A program made the position numbers and the translations under genes. From an uncultured bacterium (lineage in GTDB: Bacteria; Actinomycetota; Coriobacteriia; Coriobacteriales; Atopobiaceae), in the NCBI GenBank assembly GCA_905214865.1, contig CAJMNO010000035.1:1-16187 (forward strand): DNA of 16,187 nt. Direction: 5' to 3'. This document shows positions 1-7,294 of this stretch, piece by piece. How positions within the stretch are numbered: the stretch's first letter is position 1; the number at the start of each line of letters is the position of its first letter. The notes beneath the pieces are model-generated. The model ran no database searches, was not told the origin of the DNA, and saw nothing but the letters and a program-made list of their open reading frames with translations.

Positions 1-130
1 GGGCCGCCCCGCGGGGCCGGGAAGGCGCGCCTCCACGGGACGCACACAACTCGGCACTCCTTGAGCCCCGTCCATTTGTTCCATATCCTTTTGTACCCCT
101 CTCTTTACCTGCCCCTTTCTTTGTAATGAA

Positions 131-158
131 AAGATGGCCGCCCAACGGCGGCCATCTT
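131..158 (-). terminator. Rho-independent terminator of the dtxR-like/galU/mutase block
   Basis: A perfect 12-bp inverted repeat (AAGATGGCCGCC / GGCGGCCATCTT) with a 4-base loop starts 11 bases beyond the stop codon of the mutase-like gene. On the minus strand the stem runs into CTTTTCATT, a short U-tract. Position, strand and shape all fit the end of the block that starts at 2957. Bases 1-130 beyond it hold a 12-bp palindrome (GCCCCGCGGGGC, 6-17) and pyrimidine-rich sequence, but no gene I can support. Confidence 0.85.
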
Positions 159-169
159 CCGGCTAACGG

Positions 170-1561
170 CTATCTATCGGAGAGTGCCAAGGAGCACACC
201 GCATCGAGCAGTCCATCCCTTTGCTCGGGAGTTGGAGCTTCGGCATATGCCCTGACGACGGACTGCGCCCTTGAGGGTCGGAGCATAACCCAAGAGTCAT
301 CTTCGAAGCCAAGCTTCAGCCCATCCGCATGGCTGATGGTCTTAGGCGCCCTTCCCGCCACCTCCCTGGGGTTGAGCCCCGGAAGAACGTTTCTAAAGCT
401 CTGAACCAGGGCAGGCTCCAGGCGCAGGTCCTTCCTTGCGTAATCCATGTGGCCGTTCTCGCTTGCGATCTGATCAACAAGGCCACGAATTCCCTTGCCG
501 CTTGCGCAGACCGCCTCGATGGCGAGAAGCGCGACGAGCAGGCCATCCCGTTCCATGAGGTGGGTCGGAAAACAGATTCCTCCATTCTCGTCACTTGCCA
601 TGAGGACGTCTCCGACCTTCGCCTCCGCATAGAGGCGCTGGAAGCCAACGGGTACGGAGGTACATTCCAACCCGAGCCTCTCCGCCTCTCGACTCACCCT
701 CGAGGAGCTGGCCATGGTCATCACCACGCGCCCTGACGCCCCCCTTTCCAGCACCACGTGTCGCATGATGAGGGGAATCGTGTCGTGAGGCGAGACGAGC
801 CTCCCTCCCCCGTCGATGACCGCAGAACGGGCGCAATCGCCGTCGATGGCAATCCCGAGGTCCGCCCCACTCTGCAGGACCGCTCGTTCGCAGTCGTCGA
901 CCCATGGCTCGGTCACGCGGGGATGAATTCCCTCGAAGTTGGGCCTGTCGGACGAGTGGATCTCAGTCACCTTGCACCCCAGCTTGCGCAGGGCGGACGC
1001 AAACCCCCCTCGCGCGGGGCCAAACATGGCGTCGACCACAACGCTGGGGGCGACGCTGGAAATCAACCCGCCGTCAACCTCGCCCACGAGCGCCCGATAG
1101 TACGGGGAGACGAAGTCCACCTCCGTGAACGCCACCCTGTCGGTTGGCGCCTCCGCCGAAATCCCCCGGTCTATCTCGTTTGCAAACGCCTCCGAGATGG
1201 CGCCGCCATCCTCGCCCCGGGCAAGGATCCCGTTGTAGTCGCAGGGAGCATCAGATGCCGTAACCATAACCCCGCCACAGCATGACGCATCGTTTGCAAC
1301 CGCCCACTCGAGCGCCGGCAGCGGGCACGGCACGTTACTCAGACGCACGTCCAGGCCAAAGCCCGCGACGACGCCCGCGACGACACAGGCGAACGAGCGC
1401 CCGTCCTCGCGGGTGTCATACCCCACAAGCACCCTGGCCCCTTCGTGGCGAGAGCCCCAAACGAGCCCAAACGACGAGGCGAGACGCGCGACCGACTCCT
1501 CGTCAAAGCCGTCGCCCACTCGTTCACGCCACCCATTTGTGCCGAAGTGGATGATGCGCAT
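170..1561 (-). CDS. Phosphohexomutase family protein (phosphoglucomutase/phosphomannomutase-like) with altered active-site loops
   Basis: This 463-residue protein has the length and layout of the alpha-D-phosphohexomutase family, whose members interconvert hexose 1- and 6-phosphates in the cytoplasm. It opens with the family motif FGTNGWR (residues 6-12) and has the expected four-domain order. Each catalytic loop departs from consensus. The phosphoserine loop is TASDAP (101-106, usually TASHNP), keeping Ser103 but losing His-Asn. The metal loop is DGDCAR (240-245, usually DGDxDR), lacking the third Asp. The sugar loop reads DENGG (324-328, usually GExSG). The C-terminal phosphate loop reads RPSRAQS (428-434, usually RPSGTEP). 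The gene lies 14 bases after galU with GGAGG before its ATG, so the two are probably co-transcribed. By context it would supply glucose 1-phosphate to GalU, but the lost residues make normal activity uncertain. It could be a divergent mutase or a non-catalytic homologue. The family call is firm; the substrate is not. Confidence 0.85.
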   Translation of the reverse strand: MRIIHFGTNGWRERVGDGFDEESVARLASSFGLVWGSRHEGARVLVGYDTREDGRSFACVVAGVVAGFGLDVRLSNVPCPLPALEWAVANDASCCGGVMVTASDAPCDYNGILARGEDGGAISEAFANEIDRGISAEAPTDRVAFTEVDFVSPYYRALVGEVDGGLISSVAPSVVVDAMFGPARGGFASALRKLGCKVTEIHSSDRPNFEGIHPRVTEPWVDDCERAVLQSGADLGIAIDGDCARSAVIDGGGRLVSPHDTIPLIMRHVVLERGASGRVVMTMASSSRVSREAERLGLECTSVPVGFQRLYAEAKVGDVLMASDENGGICFPTHLMERDGLLVALLAIEAVCASGKGIRGLVDQIASENGHMDYARKDLRLEPALVQSFRNVLPGLNPREVAGRAPKTISHADGLKLGFEDDSWVMLRPSRAQSVVRAYAEAPTPEQRDGLLDAVCSLALSDR

Positions 1562-1575
1562 CTGCCCTCCGGGAC

Positions 1576-2484
1576 TTAGCGAAGCTGCTCTATCGCCTTG
1601 TTTCCGAGCGCCTCGAGGAAGAGGTCCCTCGAGTCGGGGTCAGCAAGGGCCATCCTTGCGTTCGTAGCCGCCCATGCCGCGGGAGTGCCCGTGTCGCAGC
1701 CCTCCGCCGGGTCAACGACCAGTGCATACATCTCCTCCTCCGCAAGAAGGCGCTGCATCGCGTCGGTCAGCTGGATCTCTCCGCCGGCACCGGGACCCTG
1801 AGTGGCGAGAAGCTCCATGACCCTCGGGGAGAGGAGATAGCGCCCGACGATGAAGAGGTGAGAGGGGGCATCCTCCGGGGCCGGCTTCTCGACGAGGCCA
1901 GTCACCTTCCAGACCGCCCCCTCCTTCTCCCCGGTGGCGTTCATGTCGCTCAGGGACCCAACGCACTCGCCCGCAATGATGCCGTAGCGACTGACCTGGT
2001 CCTCGGGAACCGGAGCAACGGCGATGACCGAGGCACCACCGTGCATCTTCGAGACCTCTGCCATCTTCACGCACATCTGACGGTCTGGCACAAAGTAATC
2101 GCCGAGGAGAACGAAGAACGGCTCGTCTCCCCTGAGCATCCTGCTGGCGCAGAGGACCGCATGGCCCAAGCCCTTTGCCTCGCGCTGGTAGCAGAAGCTG
2201 ACGGGCAGGGAACCTGCCGCATGGATCTCGTCGGCCTCCTTCTCCTTACCCCTGGCGCGCAGGGTCTCCTCGAAGCCGCCATCCACATGGAAGTAGGACT
2301 CGATCTGAGGCTTCTCCGGAGAGTTCACGACGATGACGCCATCGACCTCCTCGGGCTCGAGCGCCTCCTCCACGACATACTGGATGACCGGCTTGGACAG
2401 CACGGGGAGAAGCTCCTTTGGGGTGCCCTTGGTCGCAGGAAGAAACCTTGTTCCAAGTCCTGCGGCGGGGATGATGGCTTTCAT
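1576..2484 (-). CDS. galU: UTP--glucose-1-phosphate uridylyltransferase
   Basis: GalU joins glucose 1-phosphate and UTP to give UDP-glucose, the donor for cell-envelope glycans, glycolipids and galactose metabolism. The 302-residue length is normal. The nucleotide-binding start IPAAGLGTRFLPATK (5-19) is followed by PKELLP (22-27) and KPVIQYVVEEA (31-41). Further on come GLGHAVLCA (105-113), the metal-binding Asp in LLGD (126-129), VEKP with Lys200, and GAGGEIQLTDA (232-242). Two stretches are less typical: VNSPEKPQIESYF (53-65), where many GalU proteins have a TGRxKRAIEDHF-like segment, and CDTGTPAAW (263-271), where a YDxGxKxGY-like segment is usual. AAAGGA sits about 8 bases before the ATG. 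It is the middle gene of the regulator-galU-mutase block, 47 bases after the regulator and 14 before the mutase-like gene. Identification is secure. Confidence 0.95.
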   Translation of the reverse strand: MKAIIPAAGLGTRFLPATKGTPKELLPVLSKPVIQYVVEEALEPEEVDGVIVVNSPEKPQIESYFHVDGGFEETLRARGKEKEADEIHAAGSLPVSFCYQREAKGLGHAVLCASRMLRGDEPFFVLLGDYFVPDRQMCVKMAEVSKMHGGASVIAVAPVPEDQVSRYGIIAGECVGSLSDMNATGEKEGAVWKVTGLVEKPAPEDAPSHLFIVGRYLLSPRVMELLATQGPGAGGEIQLTDAMQRLLAEEEMYALVVDPAEGCDTGTPAAWAATNARMALADPDSRDLFLEALGNKAIEQLR

Positions 2485-2531
2485 GGGCAGTCCTTTCTGT
2501 CGCTCTGAATTCTTCAGATAATCGAGGAGCC

Positions 2532-2957
2532 CTACTCCTCGACGTTGATTCCCTGTGCCTCAAGGTACTCAAGCCACCGGTTTTGCGTGTCGAGCGAGAG
2601 GGCGTGCTCCATCTGGCACGCCTCCGCATCCGCCACGTCGTGCTCGACACCAAGGTCGCGCTCCAGGAAGGACCTGAGCATGCGGTGGCAACGCCACACG
2701 TGGCGCGCGTAAGACCGCCCAGAGGGGGTCAGCTGAACACGCCCATAGCGGTTCTGCTCCACGTACCCCGCCTCCTTGAGGTTGGCAATGGCCTTGTTGA
2801 CGCTCGCCTTCGATACGTTGAGCTGCTCCGCCACGGTCACCGACTTGATGCCGTCGCTCTCGCCGGTCTCCTCCATGATCCTGTAGATGGATTCGAGATA
2901 GTCCTCGTTCGCCATCGAAAGGTTGTGCTCGGGCTTCTCGCCCTGAGTTCTGGGCAT
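2532..2957 (-). CDS. DtxR/MntR-family metal-dependent transcriptional regulator
   Basis: This 141-residue protein (from the ATG at 2957) matches the two-domain, MntR-sized members of the DtxR family. These repress metal-transport and related genes when loaded with Mn(II) or Fe(II). A winged helix covers about residues 19-78: EDYLESIY, helix-turn-helix VAEQLNVSKASVNKAI (42-57), wing YGRVQLTPSG (71-80). A dimerisation/metal domain follows (about 85-135), and there is no room for the C-terminal SH3-like domain of DtxR/IdeR. Candidate metal ligands are Asp19, Glu22, His91, Cys114, Glu117 and His118. The reading frame continues 17 codons upstream, but GGAGGAGG sits about 7 bases before the ATG at 2957, so I chose that start. 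It is the first gene of the block and lies beyond the murA terminator. It may regulate itself: a GGGTATAACCC palindrome lies 38 bases upstream. Target genes and metal are unknown. Confidence 0.9.
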   Translation of the reverse strand: MPRTQGEKPEHNLSMANEDYLESIYRIMEETGESDGIKSVTVAEQLNVSKASVNKAIANLKEAGYVEQNRYGRVQLTPSGRSYARHVWRCHRMLRSFLERDLGVEHDVADAEACQMEHALSLDTQNRWLEYLEAQGINVEE

Positions 2958-2995
2958 GCGTTCCCTCCTCCGGTCCTCGGGGACTCGTTCGCGTG

Positions 2996-3006
2996 GGGTT
3001 ATACCC
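2996..3006. promoter_or_regulatory. GGGTATAACCC palindrome upstream of the DtxR-like gene
   Basis: On the minus strand GGGTATAACCC (GGGT/ACCC arms around ATA) lies 38 bases before the chosen start. TATAAC inside it could serve as a -10 element, and the palindrome could be an operator. No good -35 hexamer stands 16-18 bases upstream. A second -10-like string, TATAGA, occurs about 35 bases further upstream. The same 11-mer recurs at 16158-16168 upstream of prmC. Function is inferred. Confidence 0.35.
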
Positions 3007-3087
3007 AAGCCCCCGCGCGACCCGCACGCCCCATTCTATAGACGGATGGCGACGTTCGATTATTTTTCATTCTCCCAGACGGCAAAC

Positions 3088-3121
3088 GGCCCCCCAGCCC
3101 GTTCGTCGGGCATGGGGGGCC
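3088..3121 (-). terminator. Strong hairpin terminator after murA (end of the ATP synthase operon)
   Basis: Bases 3088-3101 pair with 3107-3121 over 14 base pairs with one bulged base and a 5-base TTCGT loop (GGCCCCCCAGCCCG against CGGGCATGGGGGGCC). It begins 35 bases past the murA stop. On the minus strand the stem is followed by GTTTGCC, so the U-tract is short, but the stem is very stable. It separates murA from the DtxR-like gene. Confidence 0.8.
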
Positions 3122-3156
3122 ATGCACTTCACAGTAGCTTCATGGGGCGAGAGGGA

Positions 3157-4437
3157 CTAGGGCTCCTCCGGATCCGGCACCTCGAGCCTCTCCACGTGCG
3201 CGCCAAGCGACTGGAGCTTGGGGACAAACCTCTCGTACCCACGGTCGATGTGGTGAATCTGGGAGACCGTGGTGTAGCCATCGGCAACGAGGCCAGCCAT
3301 GACCAGCGCCGCACCGCCGCGGAGATCCGGCGCTTTGACCTCTGCCCCCGAGAAGCCAGGCACACCGTGCACGATGGCGTGGTGTCCCTCGATTCGGATA
3401 TCCGCACCCATGCGTTGGAGCTCGCTGGCGAACATGAAGCGGTTCTCGAAGACGTTCTCGGTGATGACGCAGCTGCCATCGCCCAAGGCCAGCAGGCACA
3501 TGGTCTGCGCCTGCATGTCGGTTGGAAAGCCGGGGAACGGAAGGGTCTGGATGTCGATAGACCTGATCGGGCCCTCTCGCCAGGCCGTGCACCGATGCGC
3601 GCCGCGCTCCACGGAAAGCCCCATGCTCTCGAACTTCTTCAGTACCAGGCCAAGGTGCACCGGCTCAAAGCCCTTAACCGTGACGGGCCTTCCACAGATG
3701 CCCGCCATCGCGAGGAACGTTCCCGCCTCGATGCGGTCGCCCACAACGCGATGCGTCACGGGGTGGAGCTCCTCCTTTACCCCCTCGACCTCGATGACGG
3801 GCGAGCCGGCACCCCGGATCTTTGCCCCCATCTCGTTGAGCATGTTGGCAAGGTCCACGATCTCGGGCTCCCTCGCGGCGTTGTCGATGGTAGTGATGCC
3901 ATCAGCATGGACGGAGGCCATCATGAGGTTCTCCGTCGCGCCCACGCTCGCGAACTCGAGTGTGACCGTGTTTCCCTTGAGTCCATTGGGGCTGGTTGCA
4001 TGGATGTTGCCATGGTCTATCTGGAAGTTGACGCCCAGGGCCTCGAGCCCGAGGATGTGCATGTCGATCTTGCGGGCGCCGATGTTGCAACCGCCGGGCA
4101 TGGCTACGACAGCCTTGCCAAAGCGGGAGAGCAGCGGGCCGAGGACGGCTGTCGAGGCGCGCATCTGCGCGACGAGGTGATAGGGCGTCTTCCACTTGGT
4201 GACCTGGGACGTGTCAATGACTAGCTCATGCTCGTTGGTCACGTCGATTTTTGCACCAAGGTACTTGAGCACCTTTCCCATGACATGAACGTCAGAGATG
4301 TTAGGCACGTTGGTGAGCGTCGTGACTCCTGGCGCCATGATCGTCGCCGCCATGAGCTTGAGGGCGGAGTTCTTCGCGCCCTCTACCGTGACCTCGCCCT
4401 CGACGGGAAACCCGCCCTCAACCCGAATTACTTCCAC
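3157..4437 (-). CDS. murA: UDP-N-acetylglucosamine 1-carboxyvinyltransferase
   Basis: MurA transfers enolpyruvate from PEP to UDP-GlcNAc, the first committed step of peptidoglycan synthesis, in the cytoplasm. The 426 residues match the usual length of about 420. Visible active-site elements are Lys22-Asn23 (GAKNSAL), MRAS (92-95), the catalytic cysteine Cys117 in GGCNIGARKIDMH, Asp307 in FPTDMQAQ and Arg373 in DLRGGAALV. The active-site Cys is present, so the known Cys-to-Asp form of intrinsic fosfomycin resistance is not seen. Translation starts at a GTG with GGGAGGA about 4 bases upstream. The gene lies only 16 bases after the atpC stop and is followed by a strong terminator, so it is most likely the last gene of the ATP synthase operon. 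A murA gene shortly after atpC is also known in Bacillus and Mycobacterium. Identification is secure. Confidence 0.97.
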   Translation of the reverse strand: MEVIRVEGGFPVEGEVTVEGAKNSALKLMAATIMAPGVTTLTNVPNISDVHVMGKVLKYLGAKIDVTNEHELVIDTSQVTKWKTPYHLVAQMRASTAVLGPLLSRFGKAVVAMPGGCNIGARKIDMHILGLEALGVNFQIDHGNIHATSPNGLKGNTVTLEFASVGATENLMMASVHADGITTIDNAAREPEIVDLANMLNEMGAKIRGAGSPVIEVEGVKEELHPVTHRVVGDRIEAGTFLAMAGICGRPVTVKGFEPVHLGLVLKKFESMGLSVERGAHRCTAWREGPIRSIDIQTLPFPGFPTDMQAQTMCLLALGDGSCVITENVFENRFMFASELQRMGADIRIEGHHAIVHGVPGFSGAEVKAPDLRGGAALVMAGLVADGYTTVSQIHHIDRGYERFVPKLQSLGAHVERLEVPDPEEP

Positions 4438-4453
4438 TCAATCCTCCCGAGAA

Positions 4454-4879
4454 CTACGCCTGCCCATTCTCGGCAGCCGTCTTGAGCAGGAGATTACACC
4501 AGTTGATCTTGTTGTCGTAGTACGTGCGCCTGTGATCGCCCTCGGGAATCTTGTCCCGGGCATCAAAGGCGGCCTCGCGCGTCTGACGAACCACGTCGGG
4601 CTCGATGTCGTTGGTCTCGCGGGCGTGGTCGGCAAGGATGATGACGCCCCGCTCGTTAATCTCGGCATACCCACCCGAGATCACGACCTTGCGGGTATCG
4701 CCACCATCCTTGTCGAGCATATGGAGCCGCACGACCCCATCGCCCAGGGAGCAGATCTCCGGCGCATGGCCAGGCCACACGCCAAGCTCGCCACTGTGCG
4801 TGACCAAGACGAGGCTCTTGACAGGCCCCTCGTAGAGGAGCCTGTCCGGACGCACGAACTGACAGTTGAGCTCTGCCAT
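4454..4879 (-). CDS. atpC: F-type ATP synthase epsilon subunit
   Basis: Epsilon is part of the central stalk of F1. It couples rotation to the catalytic head and can inhibit ATP hydrolysis through its C-terminal helices. The 141 residues show the N-terminal beta-sandwich: QFVRPDRLLYEGPVKSL (7-23), GELGVWPGHAP (30-40) and ISGGYAEINERGVIILAD (67-84). A helical, charged C-terminal half follows (about 88-141). The ATG is preceded by GGAAGG, and the 10-base gap from atpD means this ribosome binding site overlaps the end of atpD. The position after atpD is standard for the operon. The C-terminal half resembles other epsilon subunits less than the N-terminal half does. Confidence 0.95.
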   Translation of the reverse strand: MAELNCQFVRPDRLLYEGPVKSLVLVTHSGELGVWPGHAPEICSLGDGVVRLHMLDKDGGDTRKVVISGGYAEINERGVIILADHARETNDIEPDVVRQTREAAFDARDKIPEGDHRRTYYDNKINWCNLLLKTAAENGQA

Positions 4880-4889
4880 CTGACCTTCC

Positions 4890-6374
4890 CTACTCGCTGT
4901 CCTTCGCTTCGTCCTTCATCTTGCGGGCGCGTGCGATGACGTCGTCGATGGTGCCCGCGTAGCGGAACGCCTGCTCGGGGATGTCGTCGCACTTGCCGTC
5001 CACGATAGCGGCGAAGGAACGGACGGTATCCTCGACGGTGACGTACACGCCGGGAACGCCGGTGAACTTCTGCGCAACGTGGAAGTTCTGCGAGAGGAAC
5101 TGCTGAATCTTACGGGCACGGGCAACGGTGAGCTGCTGCTCCTCGGAGAGCTCGTCCATGCCCAGAATCGCGATGATGTCCTGGAGGTCGGAGTACTCCT
5201 GCAGAATCTCCTGAACGGCCATGGCGACGCGATAGTGCTCCTCGCCAACAATCGAGGGGTCGAGGGCGGAGCTCGAGCTGGCGAGCGGGTCGACGGCCGG
5301 ATAGATTCCCAGCGACGAGATTGCGCGCGAGAGGACCGTGGTTGCATCCAGGTGCGTGAAGGTGGTCGCGGGGGCAGGGTCGGTCAGGTCGTCGGCCGGG
5401 ACGTAGACCGCCTGGACGGAGGTGATGGAGCCCTCCTTCGTCGAGGTGATGCGCTCCTGGAGGTCGCCCATCTCGGTCGCAAGCGTGGGCTGGTAGCCGA
5501 CAGCAGAGGGCATGCGGCCCAGCAGTGCCGAGACCTCGGAGCCGGCCTGCGAGAAGCGGAAGATGTTATCGATGAAGAGAAGGACGTCCTGTCCCTGGTC
5601 GCGGAAGTACTCCGCGGTGGTGAGGCCCGCAAGGCCGACGCGAAGACGGGCTCCCGGCGGCTCGTTCATCTGGCCGTAGACGAGACAGGTCTTGTTGATT
5701 ACACCAGATTCGCTCATCTCGAGATACAGGTCGGTGCCCTCGCGCGTGCGCTCGCCGACGCCCGTGAACACCGAGGTGCCGCCGTGCTCCTGTGCCAGGT
5801 TGTTGATAAGCTCCTGGATCAGGACGGTCTTGCCGACGCCGGCGCCCCCGAGGAGGCCAGTCTTTCCGCCACGAACGTACGGCTCCAGGAGGTCGATGGA
5901 CTTGATGCCCGTCTCGAAGATCTCGGTCTGCGTGGTGAGCTCTTCAAACGCGGGTGCGGGATGGTGGATGGGGTAGTACTCGACGTCGTCGGGAACCTCT
6001 CCCCCGTCGACCGGCTCGCCCATGACGTTCCAAACTCGACCGAGCGTGGAGGGGCCGACGGGCATCATCATGGGATGCCCGGTATCCCTCACCTTGAGCC
6101 CGCGCTGCAGGCCGTCGGTCGAGGACATGGCGACGGTGCGGACGACGCCACCGGGGAGCTGGGACTCCACCTCGAGGACGGTGCTGACCCTGCCGACGGG
6201 GGTGTCGTCGTCGACCTTGAGCGCCGTGTAGATCGCCGGTACCTTGTCGTCGAACTTGACGTCCACGACGGGGCCGACGACCCGGACGATGGTGCCCTGG
6301 CCCACGCTCCTGTTCAACTGCTTGTAGGCGGCCTCCTCAAGGGGGGTACGCGCCTGCTCTTTGGTTTCTGACAT
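4890..6374 (-). CDS. atpD: F-type ATP synthase beta subunit
   Basis: Beta carries the catalytic sites of F1 and makes ATP from ADP and phosphate as the central stalk turns. The 494 residues include a Walker A loop GGAGVGKT (176-183) and the catalytic glutamate in GERTREG (Glu208). They also include Walker B LLFIDN (265-270) and the SALLGRMPSAVGYQPTLA segment (282-299) near the DELSEEQ-type C-terminal region. The signature around GIYPAVDPLASSSS (356-369) confirms beta over alpha. An N-terminal extension of about 22 residues precedes the usual start of the beta barrel. The start codon overlaps the atpG stop by one base (TAATG), with GGAGGA upstream, which suggests translational coupling. Confidence 0.98.
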   Translation of the reverse strand: MSETKEQARTPLEEAAYKQLNRSVGQGTIVRVVGPVVDVKFDDKVPAIYTALKVDDDTPVGRVSTVLEVESQLPGGVVRTVAMSSTDGLQRGLKVRDTGHPMMMPVGPSTLGRVWNVMGEPVDGGEVPDDVEYYPIHHPAPAFEELTTQTEIFETGIKSIDLLEPYVRGGKTGLLGGAGVGKTVLIQELINNLAQEHGGTSVFTGVGERTREGTDLYLEMSESGVINKTCLVYGQMNEPPGARLRVGLAGLTTAEYFRDQGQDVLLFIDNIFRFSQAGSEVSALLGRMPSAVGYQPTLATEMGDLQERITSTKEGSITSVQAVYVPADDLTDPAPATTFTHLDATTVLSRAISSLGIYPAVDPLASSSSALDPSIVGEEHYRVAMAVQEILQEYSDLQDIIAILGMDELSEEQQLTVARARKIQQFLSQNFHVAQKFTGVPGVYVTVEDTVRSFAAIVDGKCDDIPEQAFRYAGTIDDVIARARKMKDEAKDSE

Positions 6375-7288
6375 TACTTGTCCTCCAATGCGGAAGCGCC
6401 GCCGATGATCTCGTTGAGCTCGGTGGTGATGGCACCCTGACGCTCGCGGTTGTACGTGCGGTTGAGTGTCTCGAGGACCGACTCCGCGTTGTCCGAGGCG
6501 GACTTCATCGCACGTCGCCTTGCCCCGTGCTCCGCCGCAGCGGAGTCGAGGAGCGCATGATAGATGACCGTCCTGAAGTACGCGGGCATCAGATAGCCCA
6601 GGACCTCAGACGCGGAAGGCTCGAACTCGTAGTTGTGGGCGTAGGTCTGCCCAATCTCGGACATAGCCTCGGGATTGCGGGGCTTGTTGGGCATCATCAG
6701 ACGCTCCTGCGAGATGGGGAGCAGTCGCTCCGTCACCTGCGTCTGCTCAACGCGGTTCTTCGCGTGCCAGTAGAGAATCTCGACGCGATCAATCTCGCCC
6801 GACTCGTACCCGGACATGGCATACGTCGCGATTCGATCCGCCTCGTCCATCGTGGGCTCAGAGGAGATGCCAACAAAGGAGAGGACGGGCTTCACCTTGC
6901 GATACGTGAAGTACTCCGTCGGCTTGCGCCCACAGGTGATGACCTGGGACTTGATCCCGCGCGACGCGAGCTCGTTCATCTGGTGCTCGACATAGCGCTG
7001 CTGGAGGATGTTGAACCCTCCCGCAAGCCCACGATCCGAGGCGACGATGATGAACAAGACGCACTTCTCCTGTTGGTGAACGGTCAGCAGGGGCTGCGAC
7101 GAGTTCGGCGCAGAGCCAGCGACGTTCGAGAGCATGTTGGTGATAGCGTCCTTGTAGGCCGTGGCCTCCTCCGCCCGCTTCAGAGCCTTCTGAATGCGGG
7201 CGGTGGAGATCATCTCCATGGTGCGCGTGATCTGCATGGTGCTCCGGATGGAGCCCATTCGCCTCGATATTTCGCGAAGGTTCGCCAT
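6374..7288 (-). CDS. atpG: F-type ATP synthase gamma subunit
   Basis: Gamma is the rotating central shaft that links the c-ring to the catalytic head. The 304-residue protein has the two long coiled-coil helices at its ends: ANLREISRRMGSIRSTMQI through ISTARIQKA near the N-terminus, and SDNAESVLETLNRTYNRERQ through ITTELNEIIGGASAL near the C-terminus. The globular domain between them includes SDRGLAGGFN. It is somewhat longer than E. coli gamma (about 287 residues) and close to mycobacterial gamma. It starts at an ATG with AGGAG upstream, 6 bases after the atpA stop, and ends in a one-base overlap with atpD. Confidence 0.97.
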   Translation of the reverse strand: MANLREISRRMGSIRSTMQITRTMEMISTARIQKALKRAEEATAYKDAITNMLSNVAGSAPNSSQPLLTVHQQEKCVLFIIVASDRGLAGGFNILQQRYVEHQMNELASRGIKSQVITCGRKPTEYFTYRKVKPVLSFVGISSEPTMDEADRIATYAMSGYESGEIDRVEILYWHAKNRVEQTQVTERLLPISQERLMMPNKPRNPEAMSEIGQTYAHNYEFEPSASEVLGYLMPAYFRTVIYHALLDSAAAEHGARRRAMKSASDNAESVLETLNRTYNRERQGAITTELNEIIGGASALEDK

Positions 7289-7294
7289 GGTGTG

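Noticed and set aside
6..17. Palindrome GCCCCGCGGGGC at the left edge
   Set aside because: It has no loop suited to a terminator and no U-tract on either strand; short GC palindromes are common by chance in such sequence.
1..83. Possible beginning of another minus-strand gene leaving the left edge
   Set aside because: AAGGAG near 57-63 is followed by a TTG and an open stretch to the edge, but about 16 codons with no motif are not enough to call a gene.
2956..4224. Plus-strand open frame of 422 codons antisense to murA
   Set aside because: It runs through the murA terminator hairpin and mirrors murA; no motifs, no independent support.
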